DNA of 11,940 bases from Zoogloeaceae bacterium. GTDB taxonomy: Bacteria > Pseudomonadota > Gammaproteobacteria > Burkholderiales > Rhodocyclaceae. Shown here in pieces: positions 1-5,878 of this stretch. The stretch spans positions 1 through 11,940 of the forward strand of contig JAISPO010000117.1 in assembly GCA_031274855.1 (NCBI GenBank), in the 5' to 3' direction. Below the pieces are notes generated by a model that was not told the DNA's origin, ran no database searches, and saw only the letters and a program-made list of their open reading frames with translations. The position numbers and the translations under genes were made by a program. Position 1 is the first letter of the stretch, and every line of letters starts with the position of its first letter.

Positions 1-371
1 TCCAGATCGGTCAATGGGCGGCGGGCATCCATAATCATCACCAGTCCGGCCAGTTCCTGCCTTCGGGTCAGATAGTGTTCCAGCAGGCCCTGCCAGTGCT
101 TGCGGACTTTCTCCGGCACATCGGCATAGCCGTAGCCGGGCAAATCGACGAGCGCGGCCCCATTCCTGAGCCGAAACAAGTTGATCAACTGGGTGCGTCC
201 GGGCGTCTTGGAGACGAAGGCCAGACGCGTATGGCCGGTCAGCGCATTGATGGCCGAAGACTTGCCCGCGTTCGAGCGCCCGGCAAAGGCGATTTCGGGG
301 CCGGTGGCGGGCGGCAGGTCTTGAGGTCTTGCGACGGAAATTTCGAAAACCGCGTGGCGGAATAAGGACAT
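1..371 (-). CDS. engB: Ribosome biogenesis GTP-binding protein EngB/YihA (3' end beyond window)
   Basis: A TRAFAC-class GTPase required for late assembly of the large ribosomal subunit; it acts in the cytoplasm. The minus-strand reading begins MSLFRHAVFEIS. The Walker A / G1 box GRSNAGKSS lies at about residues 31-39, the G2 segment TPGRTQLINLF at about 56-66, and the G3 box DLPGYGYA at about 75-82. The family signature MDARRPLTDLD is at the window edge. The last roughly 80-90 residues, including the NKxD base-recognition motif, lie outside the window, so the gene is cut by the edge and not broken. ATG at 371 places the G1 motif at the distance usual for EngB. It is divergent from the cytochrome c4 gene across an 81-bp gap, an arrangement I recall as common in betaproteobacteria. 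Confidence 0.95.
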   Translation of the reverse strand, partial: MSLFRHAVFEISVARPQDLPPATGPEIAFAGRSNAGKSSAINALTGHTRLAFVSKTPGRTQLINLFRLRNGAALVDLPGYGYADVPEKVRKHWQGLLEHYLTRRQELAGLVMIMDARRPLTDL

Positions 372-403
372 GGCAGCAGCAGGGGATGGGCAGGATTTTG
401 GGC

Positions 404-409
404 TAGAAT
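404..409 (+). promoter_or_regulatory. Candidate -10 box (TAGAAT) for cytochrome c4
   Basis: TAGAAT matches the sigma-70 -10 consensus at five of six positions and sits 43 nt before the c4 ATG, in the divergent gap. No convincing -35 box is found 16-18 nt upstream. The flanking GCTAGAATA resembles the GCTAAAATC box seen before the phosphatase gene in this window, which is the main support. Confidence 0.35.
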
Positions 410-452
410 ACCATGTTCATAAAATCCATCCTGCCTCTCAGGAGTTTCCAAC

Positions 453-1109
453 ATGAAGCGCATGCTGCTGTCCTCGCTGATGACTGCCTTGATGACCATC
501 GCCGCCATCGCCAATGCCAACGAGCCCGCCAAGGCCCCCTATCAGGGAGATGCCGCCAAAGGCCAGGCTATCGCCACGGGTGTCTGCGGCGCCTGCCATA
601 TGCCGGATGGCAACAGCGTGGTTCCGGCCTACCCGAAGCTGGCCGGCCAACATGCCGATTACCTCTACAAGCAGATGAAGGATTTTCATCTGCCGTCCGA
701 CGGCAAGCAGCCCGCGCGCGCCAACGCGATTATGAACGGCATGATCGCCCCGTTTAACGACGAGCAAAAACGCGACTTCGCCGCTTGGTTCGCATCGCAG
801 AAGCAACAGAAAGGCGAAGCGCCCAAGAGCAGCGACACGCTCGCGCTCGGTCAAAAACTCTTCCTCGCCGGTAACATGGAAAAGGGCGTCCCCGCCTGCG
901 CCGGTTGCCACGGCCCGGCGGGCGCCGGTATTCCGGCTGAGTATCCGCGCATCGGCGGCCAGTTCGCCGACTACATCGAGGCGCAGTTGAAGGCGTTCCG
1001 CGACGAATCCCGCGCCAACGACTCGAACAAAATGATGCGCACCATCGCCCTCAAAATGACCGACGCCGAAATCAAGGCGGTTTCGGAATACATCTCAGGG
1101 CTGCATTAA
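453..1109 (+). CDS. Dihaem cytochrome c4, periplasmic
   Basis: A two-domain class I c-type cytochrome that passes electrons from quinol-oxidising complexes towards terminal oxidases in the periplasm or at the membrane face. The 218-aa product starts with a Sec signal (hydrophobic residues about 4-20, probable cleavage near ANA/NEPA at 21-24). It carries two CXXCH haem sites, CGACH at 45-49 and CAGCH at 149-153, one per domain. Candidate axial methionines lie in IMNGMI (93-98) and KMMRTIALKM (193-202). Length and the near-duplicate domain layout fit c4. ATG at 453 is supported by an AGGAG Shine-Dalgarno at 440-444. In many betaproteobacteria I recall resB and ccsA (cytochrome c maturation) after this gene; here neither follows. 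The stop codon sits inside a repeat also found near 3828. Confidence 0.95.
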   Translation: MKRMLLSSLMTALMTIAAIANANEPAKAPYQGDAAKGQAIATGVCGACHMPDGNSVVPAYPKLAGQHADYLYKQMKDFHLPSDGKQPARANAIMNGMIAPFNDEQKRDFAAWFASQKQQKGEAPKSSDTLALGQKLFLAGNMEKGVPACAGCHGPAGAGIPAEYPRIGGQFADYIEAQLKAFRDESRANDSNKMMRTIALKMTDAEIKAVSEYISGLH

Positions 1110-1143
1110 TCAGGGTTCAGGGCTGTCCTGCGCGGCAGCCCTG
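1098..1143. repeat. Repeat-plus-hairpin element, copy A
   Basis: This covers the last three codons and stop of cytochrome c4 (G-L-H-stop) and 34 bp beyond. The first 25 bases match positions 3828-3852 at 21 of 25 positions (shared core GGGCTGCA, then TAA, CAGG and TCAGG). In both copies a 10-bp stem with a 6-nt loop begins exactly 20 bases into the element. The two elements bracket the low-GC methyltransferase/WbsX block. It could be a duplicated gene end left by an insertion, or a REP-like palindromic repeat. Confidence 0.55.
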
Positions 1144-1377
1144 TTCACCTTGGCCGTGAGGTCGGCGCAAGCCTTCAATAGTTCATCAAAGGATGAGCTT
1201 CCCGGTGATACCGGCGAAGGCCAATTCCCGCAGTAGCTGTTTCTGATGGGTACGGAAAATCCGCTCCGGGCGTCCGGCGGATAGGTGGGGGGCATCTCAA
1301 TGCCCACACACCCAGCAAATTGGCGGCCGCTTGCGCCAAGCGCCTCATTTCTCCTGTAACAGGTTGATCTGCCTCAT
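1110..1377 (-). pseudogene. Possible frameshifted small-gene remnant (unrecognised)
   Basis: No intact gene of convincing length lies here. On the minus strand a ten-codon ORF (MRQINLLQEK, 1377-1345) starts right after a perfect AAAGGAGGT Shine-Dalgarno. Its TGA overlaps the ATG of a second ORF (1348-1175) beginning MRRLAQAAANLLGV, which soon turns into Arg/Pro-rich low-quality sequence. In another frame the stretch QKQLLRELAFAGITGKLIL ends at a stop near 1182. In a third frame SSFDELLKACADLTAKVN runs to a stop at 1110. Protein-like pieces in three successive frames behind a strong ribosome site suggest a decayed gene. I do not recognise the family, and chance is a real alternative. Confidence 0.25.
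1118..1143 (+). terminator. Stem-loop after cytochrome c4
   Basis: CAGGGCTGTC and GGCAGCCCTG pair over 10 bp (one G-T) around the loop CTGCGC, starting 9 nt after the c4 stop. It is GC-rich and well placed to end c4 transcription, but no T-run follows, so it may be only a stability or Rho-related hairpin. The same hairpin geometry recurs at 3848-3873. Confidence 0.45.
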
Positions 1378-1399
1378 CCGGTACCTCCTTTAGTACCGG
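1378..1399 (-). promoter_or_regulatory. Strong Shine-Dalgarno inside a 7-bp hairpin
   Basis: CCGGTAC and GTACCGG (plus strand) form a perfect 7-bp stem with an 8-nt loop. Read on the minus strand, the loop and start of the second arm spell AAAGGAGGT, a perfect anti-16S match, and an ATG follows the stem immediately at 1377. The hairpin would partly hide the ribosome site, which resembles a translational control hairpin. The ORF it would serve is only ten codons long. Confidence 0.35.
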
Positions 1400-1480
1400 G
1401 TGAAACCAAACGGCTTGCTTGCTCTCTACACGCTACAAACAGGCAGTTGCGTGGCCATGAAATATTCTCTAATATTGGAG

Positions 1481-1506
1481 CCATTTTGGCATTAAAATGG
1501 TTTTTT
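1481..1506 (+). terminator. Rho-independent terminator candidate
   Basis: CCATTTT and AAAATGG form a 7-bp inverted repeat (eight with a flanking G-T pair) around the loop GGCATT, followed directly by six T residues. The stem is AT-rich and therefore weak, but the T-run makes it the most terminator-like structure left of 3800. It lies about 60 bp before the possible 39-codon ORF, so it would end read-through from the c4 side. The surrounding 1440-1570 is markedly AT-rich and holds no other gene that I can see. Confidence 0.4.
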
Positions 1507-1566
1507 GCTTCCCTGTTTCGATAATATATTTCTTGATTTTTACTTGAGAAAATGGGCGTTAATCCC

Positions 1567-1686
1567 ATGAATATAAAGAGTTTTACCCTGTCTCTAAAAT
1601 TTAGGCGGATTTGGCTTTTGCTTGGCGTTGCCCTTCTCACCGGTTCGACCGCTTGCGGAGCGTTCAGTGTTGCGTCCAAACCATGA
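1567..1686 (+). CDS. Possible 39-aa lipoprotein-like leader ORF
   Basis: ATG at 1567 opens a 39-codon frame whose TGA (1684-1686) overlaps the ATG of the downstream methyltransferase gene (1683) as ATGA, the usual pattern of translational coupling. The product has a basic start (K4, K11, R13, R14), a hydrophobic run at 15-25 (IWLLLGVALLT), and then GSTAC, which resembles a lipobox with C30 as the lipidated cysteine, though the -3 residue is Ser instead of Leu. Only nine residues follow the cysteine. The Shine-Dalgarno is weak (GGGCG about 10 nt upstream). I do not recognise a family. The methyltransferase ATG itself has no visible ribosome site, which makes coupling through this ORF attractive. 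It could still be chance. Confidence 0.35.
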   Translation: MNIKSFTLSLKFRRIWLLLGVALLTGSTACGAFSVASKP

Positions 1687-3800
1687 AGAGCAGACAAAAA
1701 TACAATTACGAATATGAGGTAGATCTGGCATCCGCCTCCGCCCCCGCCCCCGCCAATGTGGTACGGCTTGTGGGTACAAGTAAACGTGTGCTGGAAGTCG
1801 GCTGTGGCCCTGGTTCCATTACAAAAATTCTTGCAACAGAAGGGCAGTGTACAGTCACCGGGATCGATCTGGATCCAGTCGCCATTGAGATGGCCACTCC
1901 CTTTTGCAAAAGGGTCTTGCAAGCAGACTTGAATGCAAAGGATTGACCTGCCATGCTTGATGACATGGAACGGTTTGATGTGGTGGTTGCTGCAGATGTA
2001 CTGGAGCATCTTTATGATCCTCGGCAGATGCTGAAGCAAATGGCCTCTCTGCTCAACGAGGATGGCTATATTGTCATTTCCCTGCCACATATCGGTCATG
2101 CTGCGGTAATGGCATGCTTGATGAATAGTGACTTTGAGTATCATGACTGGGGGCTGCTGGATCGCACACATATCCGTTTCTTCGGTCTGAAAAATGTCGA
2201 AGAGCTGTTTGCGAAGGCCAACTTCAAAATAGTTGAGGTCAAGTATGTCACCAAACGACCGGAAGAAACGGAGTTCGCCGGTCAGTGGGCAAGGTTGCGG
2301 AGTTCAATACGCGCCACCTTGCAGTCAAGTCCCTATGCAAATCTTTATCAGATTGTGCTCAAGGCGGTTCCGGCAGAGCGAGCTGATACCGGGATGGAAT
2401 TGGTTCCGGAACAAATCCCGCAACCAAGTACGCCTTCATTGAAGAGCAGGAACACGTCTAACTCCGGAAGCCAAGACTGTGATCAAGAAGGTCTTGCATG
2501 CCATCGGCATCCCTCATCTTCGAGCGCCCTGCGACTGATTGCGTTTTATCTCACCCAATTCCATCCGATTCCGGAAAATGATCGGTGGTGGGGGAAAGGT
2601 TTTACCGAGTGGGCGAACGTCACGAAGGCAATGCCTTTGTTCGACGGACATCTTCAACCGCACTTACCAACGGATTTCGGTTTCTATGATCTTCGTGTGC
2701 GGGAAACCCGCCGAGATCAGATCAAGGTTGCCAAAGAGTATGGCATTGATGGGTTTTGTTATCACTACTACTGGTTTTCCGGGAAGCGATTGCTGAACCA
2801 GCCACTGGATGACATGCTGGCTGATCCGGAAAGCGACATGCCATTCTGCTTGTGCTGGGCGAACGAGAATTGGACGCGTAGATGGGATGGTGCCGAGCAT
2901 GAAGTGCTGATCGCTCAAAAATACCTGCCGGATGATGATCTCAACTTTATAAAGTCGCTCGTTCCTTTCTTCCAAGATGCGCGCTACATCTGCGTTGATG
3001 GCAAACCTTTTCTGATTGTTTACTGCCCTCAGCACTTGCCTGATGCCAAAAGAACGCTGAACACTTGGCGAGAGTATTGCCGTTCCATTGGAGTGGGCGA
3101 GCTTCATCTCTGCGCGGCATTGACGCACGATAATGAGAGTTACCTGCAGTATGGATTTGACAGTGGCGTGGAGTTTCCTCCGCACAATTTGAAAATAGCA
3201 AACAGTAATGACCGCATAAGGTTCCATGAGCCCTTCAGGGGACGGGTATTACAGTACGCGGTAATTGCTGAGTGGTATCTGCGCCGAATGTACCCAAATT
3301 CCCGCGTGTTCAAGACAATATTTCCATCATGGGACAATACCGCGCGCACAAAGGAGCGGGCACTCGTTGTGTTGAATGGCGTGCCAAAAAATTATGAATT
3401 TTGGCTGTCATCCACGCTTGACCTTGCAATGAAATCGAAAGGGGACGGAGACCAATTGGTCTTTATCAATGCCTGGAACGAATGGGCAGAGGGCTGTCAC
3501 TTGGAGCCGGATCGCCGGTTTGGTCATGGCTTCCTGAATGCAACGCGGGATGCGAAGCGGGGCCTTAGAAAATACACAGAGTTTCCACACGTCTCTCTCC
3601 CCGATGCTGTGGGACATCGATTCTGGCGAGATGCGATGGCACTGCTTAAGCTTCACGGGTATGCGGCACTTTCAGATGCCAAGCGAATGATAATCCAGCG
3701 ACCTTGGTTACATCGTACTCTGTTACCATTCGTTCGCGGTTTTCGCGCTATTCGGACGAGGGTTAGCAGCAGATTCTTTTCAACCGCTCTCAGAAAATAA
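1683..3800 (+). pseudogene. SAM methyltransferase-WbsX (GH99-like) fusion with in-frame TGA at codon 88
   Basis: A single reading frame of 705 codons is interrupted only by TGA at 1944-1946. The N-terminal part (about 1-230) is a class I SAM methyltransferase: motif I LEVGCGPGS at 37-45, the acidic IDLDP at 61-65, ADLN at 81-84, then FDVVVAADVLEHL at 98-110 and the late strand EDGYIVISLPH. After a Ser/Pro-rich linker (about 240-280) comes a WbsX / glycoside-hydrolase-99-like domain (from about 283: LIAFYLTQFHPIPENDRWWG, FTEW, CWANENW, DNTAR, and NAWNEWAEG with its WNEW at 598-601). Such fusions occur in O-antigen and exopolysaccharide clusters, where WbsX domains are predicted to act on or transfer glycans. 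At the stop the context is AKD-stop-PAML, where relatives as I recall them have D-W-P, so TGG to TGA is the likely change. ATG at 1954 could restart translation of residues 91-705 without motif I. Lower GC than its neighbours, and no other polysaccharide genes nearby. Confidence 0.8.
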
Positions 3801-3827
3801 AAGCGGCCTCTTTAATTTTTAACTGCG

Positions 3828-3873
3828 GGGCTGCACTAAGCAGGGGTCAGGTTTCAGTAAAGGCTGAAACCTG
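3828..3873. repeat. Repeat-plus-hairpin element, copy B
   Basis: This is 46 bp, the same length as copy A at 1098-1143. The first 25 bases match copy A at 21 positions and can be read as G-L-H-stop, with CAC replacing the CAT of the real c4 gene end. The hairpin again starts at offset 20. The arm sequences differ from copy A while pairing is kept in both. It lies between the glycan gene and the convergent biotin operon. Confidence 0.55.
3848..3873 (-). terminator. Stem-loop ending the bioB-bioC operon
   Basis: CAGGTTTCAG and CTGAAACCTG are a perfect 10-bp inverted repeat around a 6-nt loop. It begins 7 nt after the stop codon of the small basic gene on the minus strand and could also serve the glycan gene on the plus strand. 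There is no T-run on either side, so intrinsic termination is uncertain. Confidence 0.5.
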
Positions 3874-3880
3874 GATTGCG

Positions 3881-4039
3881 TTATTCCGATTCGGATTCCC
3901 GGCGCAGACGCGCTTTTTGGCGCGCTCGCGTGGCGCGTTTGTCGAGGCGTTGGTGGGGGCCGCCTTTTTTCATAATCGGGTTGATCGCCAGCGTATTGCG
4001 GCGGCTTAGTTTCAACTTTTTCTGCTTGGTCTTTTTCAT
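3881..4039 (-). CDS. Small basic protein coupled to bioC (52 aa, unknown function)
   Basis: ATG at 4039 overlaps the bioC TGA as ATGA, so translation is very likely coupled. The 52-aa product has 19 Lys/Arg residues: a basic start (KKTKQKKLKLSRR at 2-14), a central NTLAINPIMKKGGPH (15-29), a basic probable helix (31-47) and an acidic tail ESESE. There is no signal peptide, membrane segment or cysteine. I do not recognise a named family; the composition suggests nucleic-acid or ribosome contact, which is inference only. Tight coupling, the short gap to the hairpin at 3848-3873 and its non-random composition argue for a real gene. Longer upstream starts would run inside bioC and are less likely. 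Confidence 0.65.
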   Translation of the reverse strand: MKKTKQKKLKLSRRNTLAINPIMKKGGPHQRLDKRATRARQKARLRRESESE

Positions 4040-4818
4040 CGCGCGAACCGGATGATGGCGCGGCCATCGGCGGTTGTTTTCGGCTCTGCTTTCCAAGCGT
4101 GGCCGTAGACGATTTCGAAACTCGCTTTGCGGTTCCAGTTTTTCAGAACGCGCCGCCAGTCGCGCCAGGGCATTTTGCCGAGCAGGCCGTCGCGTATGCC
4201 CAAATGCCGTTGATCGGCGAGCAGTTGGCGCGGACGGCGATACTCGAAGGCGATCATTTCCATATCCAGCACCGGATCGGAAAAGCCTGCCGCGACCAGC
4301 ATGTCGCCAAGATCGTGCATGTCGGGAAAAGCGCGTAGTGAAGTCGCGCCCGCCGCCCGCAACTCTTTCAGGGTATCAGGGCCGAGCGCCGCGAAGCTGA
4401 GCAGGCCGCCGACGGCCAGCACGCGATGCAGTTCCTTGAACGCGGCCAGCGGATCGTCCAGCCAGTGCAGCATGAGGTTGGACCAGATGAGATCGAGACT
4501 GCCGCTCCGCAGCGGCAGCGCCCGCGCGTCGGCATTGACGAGCCGCGGGCTTTTGCCGCGCAAGCGTTGCCACAGCGACGCCCGCGCTCGTACCGCTTGC
4601 AGCATGGGCTGCGCGTAGTCGATGGCGATGGGCAGCGCCTTGGGATAGCGGCGTTGCAGTTCGCGGATGCCGTCGCCGGTGGCGCAGCCGATATCGGCGC
4701 AGCGTCCGGGCACAAGCCGGATGCAGTCCAGCCGCTCGGCCATGCGGCTGCCGACTTCACGCGCCAGCACCGCCGCTTCGTCGTAGCTGGCGGCAGCGGC
4801 GGCAAAGTCGCGGCGCAT
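4036..4818 (-). CDS. bioC: Malonyl-ACP O-methyltransferase BioC
   Basis: Uses S-adenosylmethionine to methylate the free carboxyl of malonyl-ACP, which lets the fatty-acid synthesis enzymes build the pimeloyl chain for biotin. The 260-aa product opens MRRDFAAAAASYDEAAVLAREVG, typical of BioC. Motif I is ADIGCATGDG at about 42-51, the acidic strand IAIDYAQPM at about 65-73, NADARALPL at about 92-100, and the BioC-type segment DLIWSNLMLHWLDD at about 107-120, followed by ALGPDTLKELR. The ATG at 4818 shares its A with the bioB TAA (TAATG), so the two are coupled. The 3' end overlaps the next small gene by 4 nt. The methyltransferase fold alone is generic; the bioB neighbour and the NLMLHWL segment make the call firm. 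Confidence 0.92.
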   Translation of the reverse strand: MRRDFAAAAASYDEAAVLAREVGSRMAERLDCIRLVPGRCADIGCATGDGIRELQRRYPKALPIAIDYAQPMLQAVRARASLWQRLRGKSPRLVNADARALPLRSGSLDLIWSNLMLHWLDDPLAAFKELHRVLAVGGLLSFAALGPDTLKELRAAGATSLRAFPDMHDLGDMLVAAGFSDPVLDMEMIAFEYRRPRQLLADQRHLGIRDGLLGKMPWRDWRRVLKNWNRKASFEIVYGHAWKAEPKTTADGRAIIRFAR

Positions 4819-5762
4819 TACGCGGCCTTGAGACCCAAGCGGCTGAACAGCGCCTCGTCGCGCGCCGCTTCGGCGTTTTCGGTGGTCAACAGTTGGGTGC
4901 CGTAGAAAATCGAATTGGCGCCGGCGAGGAAGCACAGCGCCTGCAACTCGTCGCTCATTTGCATCCGGCCCGCCGAGAGGCGCACCCAGGAAGTTGGCAT
5001 GGTGATACGCGCCGCGGCGATGGTGCGCACGAACTCGAAGGGATCGAGCGGCGGCGCGTTTTCCATCGGCGTGCCCGGGATGGCGACCAAATGGTTGATC
5101 GGCACCGATTCCGGCGCCGGATTCAAGTTGGCGAGCTGCGCGATCAGCGCGGCGCGAACGCGGCGCGTTTCGCCCATGCCGATGATGCCGCCGCAGCAAA
5201 TTTTCATGCCCGCGGCGCGTACGCTCATCAGCGTGTTCATACGCGCAGCCTGACTGTGAGTGGTAATCACCTGACCGTAAAACTCGGCGCTGGTGTCGAG
5301 ATTGTGGTTGTAGTAATCGAGACCGGCAGCGGCCAGCTTCTCGGCCTGTCCCGCGTCGAGCAGGCCCAGCGTCAGGCAGGCTTCCATGCCCAGATCTTTA
5401 ACGACGCGCACCATCTCGATCACTTTGTCGAGATCGCCTTCCTTCGGGCCGCGCCAGGCCGCGCCCATGCAAAAGCGCGTCGCGCCCTTGTCTTTGGCCG
5501 CTTGCGCGGCGACTTTCACTTCATCGAGTTCCAGTAGCTTGCCGCGCTCGATGCCCGTCTGCTGATCGCGGCGGGCCGCCTGCGAGCAATAGCCGCAGTC
5601 TTCCGAGCAGCCGCCGGTTTTGATCGACAGCAGCGCCGAACGCTGGACGGTATTCGCGTCGAAGCGCTGCCTATGCACTTCCTGCGCGCGAAAAATCAAA
5701 TCGTTAAAAGGCAGTTCAAACAACGCCTCGGTGGCGTCGGCAGTCCAATGCGGGGAGGTCAT
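4818..5762 (-). CDS. bioB: Biotin synthase BioB
   Basis: Radical-SAM enzyme that inserts sulfur into dethiobiotin, the last step of biotin synthesis. The 314-aa product has the [4Fe-4S] triad CSEDCGYC (C52, C56, C59), and the [2Fe-2S] ligands C98, C129, C189 and R261 in VRLSAGR, all at the spacing of the E. coli enzyme. YNHNLDTS (about 151-158) and the end segment AGANSIFYGTQLLTT are family hallmarks. It begins MTSPHWTADATEALFELPF; a weak GGGA ribosome site lies about 10 nt upstream. First gene of a bioB-bioC-small ORF operon; bioA, bioD and bioF are not in the window and must be elsewhere or beyond it. Confidence 0.97.
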   Translation of the reverse strand: MTSPHWTADATEALFELPFNDLIFRAQEVHRQRFDANTVQRSALLSIKTGGCSEDCGYCSQAARRDQQTGIERGKLLELDEVKVAAQAAKDKGATRFCMGAAWRGPKEGDLDKVIEMVRVVKDLGMEACLTLGLLDAGQAEKLAAAGLDYYNHNLDTSAEFYGQVITTHSQAARMNTLMSVRAAGMKICCGGIIGMGETRRVRAALIAQLANLNPAPESVPINHLVAIPGTPMENAPPLDPFEFVRTIAAARITMPTSWVRLSAGRMQMSDELQALCFLAGANSIFYGTQLLTTENAEAARDEALFSRLGLKAA

Positions 5763-5794
5763 TACGAAAATCCCGAAGAATTACAGGGTGACCG

Positions 5795-5823
5795 ATGATC
5801 CGCGAAGGCAAGCCAAAAGTCAA
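5795..5823 (-). promoter_or_regulatory. Sigma-70 promoter candidate for the bioB operon
   Basis: On the minus strand TTGACT (plus 5818-5823, five of six matches to the -35 box) is followed after exactly 17 nt by GATCAT (plus 5795-5800, four of six to the -10 box). Transcription would start near 5788, giving a leader of about 26 nt before the bioB ATG. It lies in the divergent gap and overlaps the region upstream of the phosphatase promoter candidate. No BirA-type operator was recognised. Confidence 0.45.
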
Positions 5824-5839
5824 TTTTGGGCAGTGGCGC

Positions 5840-5845
5840 TAAAAT
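5840..5845 (+). promoter_or_regulatory. Candidate -10 box (TAAAAT) for the phosphatase gene
   Basis: TAAAAT within GCTAAAATC matches the -10 consensus at five of six positions and lies 33 nt before the preferred TTG start. No good -35 box is visible. The same box recurs before glyA and moeB. Confidence 0.35.
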
Positions 5846-5878
5846 CGGCCCGATCAAGCCATTACTTTGGATATCGCC

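Noticed and set aside
1944..1946. TGA read as selenocysteine
   Set aside because: The position is in a loop of the methyltransferase fold where tryptophan is expected, there is no redox motif, and no SECIS-like hairpin is evident right after it.
1374..2171. Long minus-strand open frame of 265 codons opposite the methyltransferase start
   Set aside because: It lies antisense to a frame with clear methyltransferase motifs, has no family-like motifs, and its glycine run comes only from the C-rich tract on the other strand.
3801..3820. AAAG...CTTT followed by a T-run after the glycan gene as a terminator
   Set aside because: The stem is only about four base pairs, too weak to call despite the T-run; the hairpin at 3848-3873 is a better candidate.
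4893..5537. 214-codon plus-strand open frame opposite bioB
   Set aside because: Antisense shadow of bioB, whose iron-sulfur ligands are all present; the shadow has low-complexity Arg/His composition.
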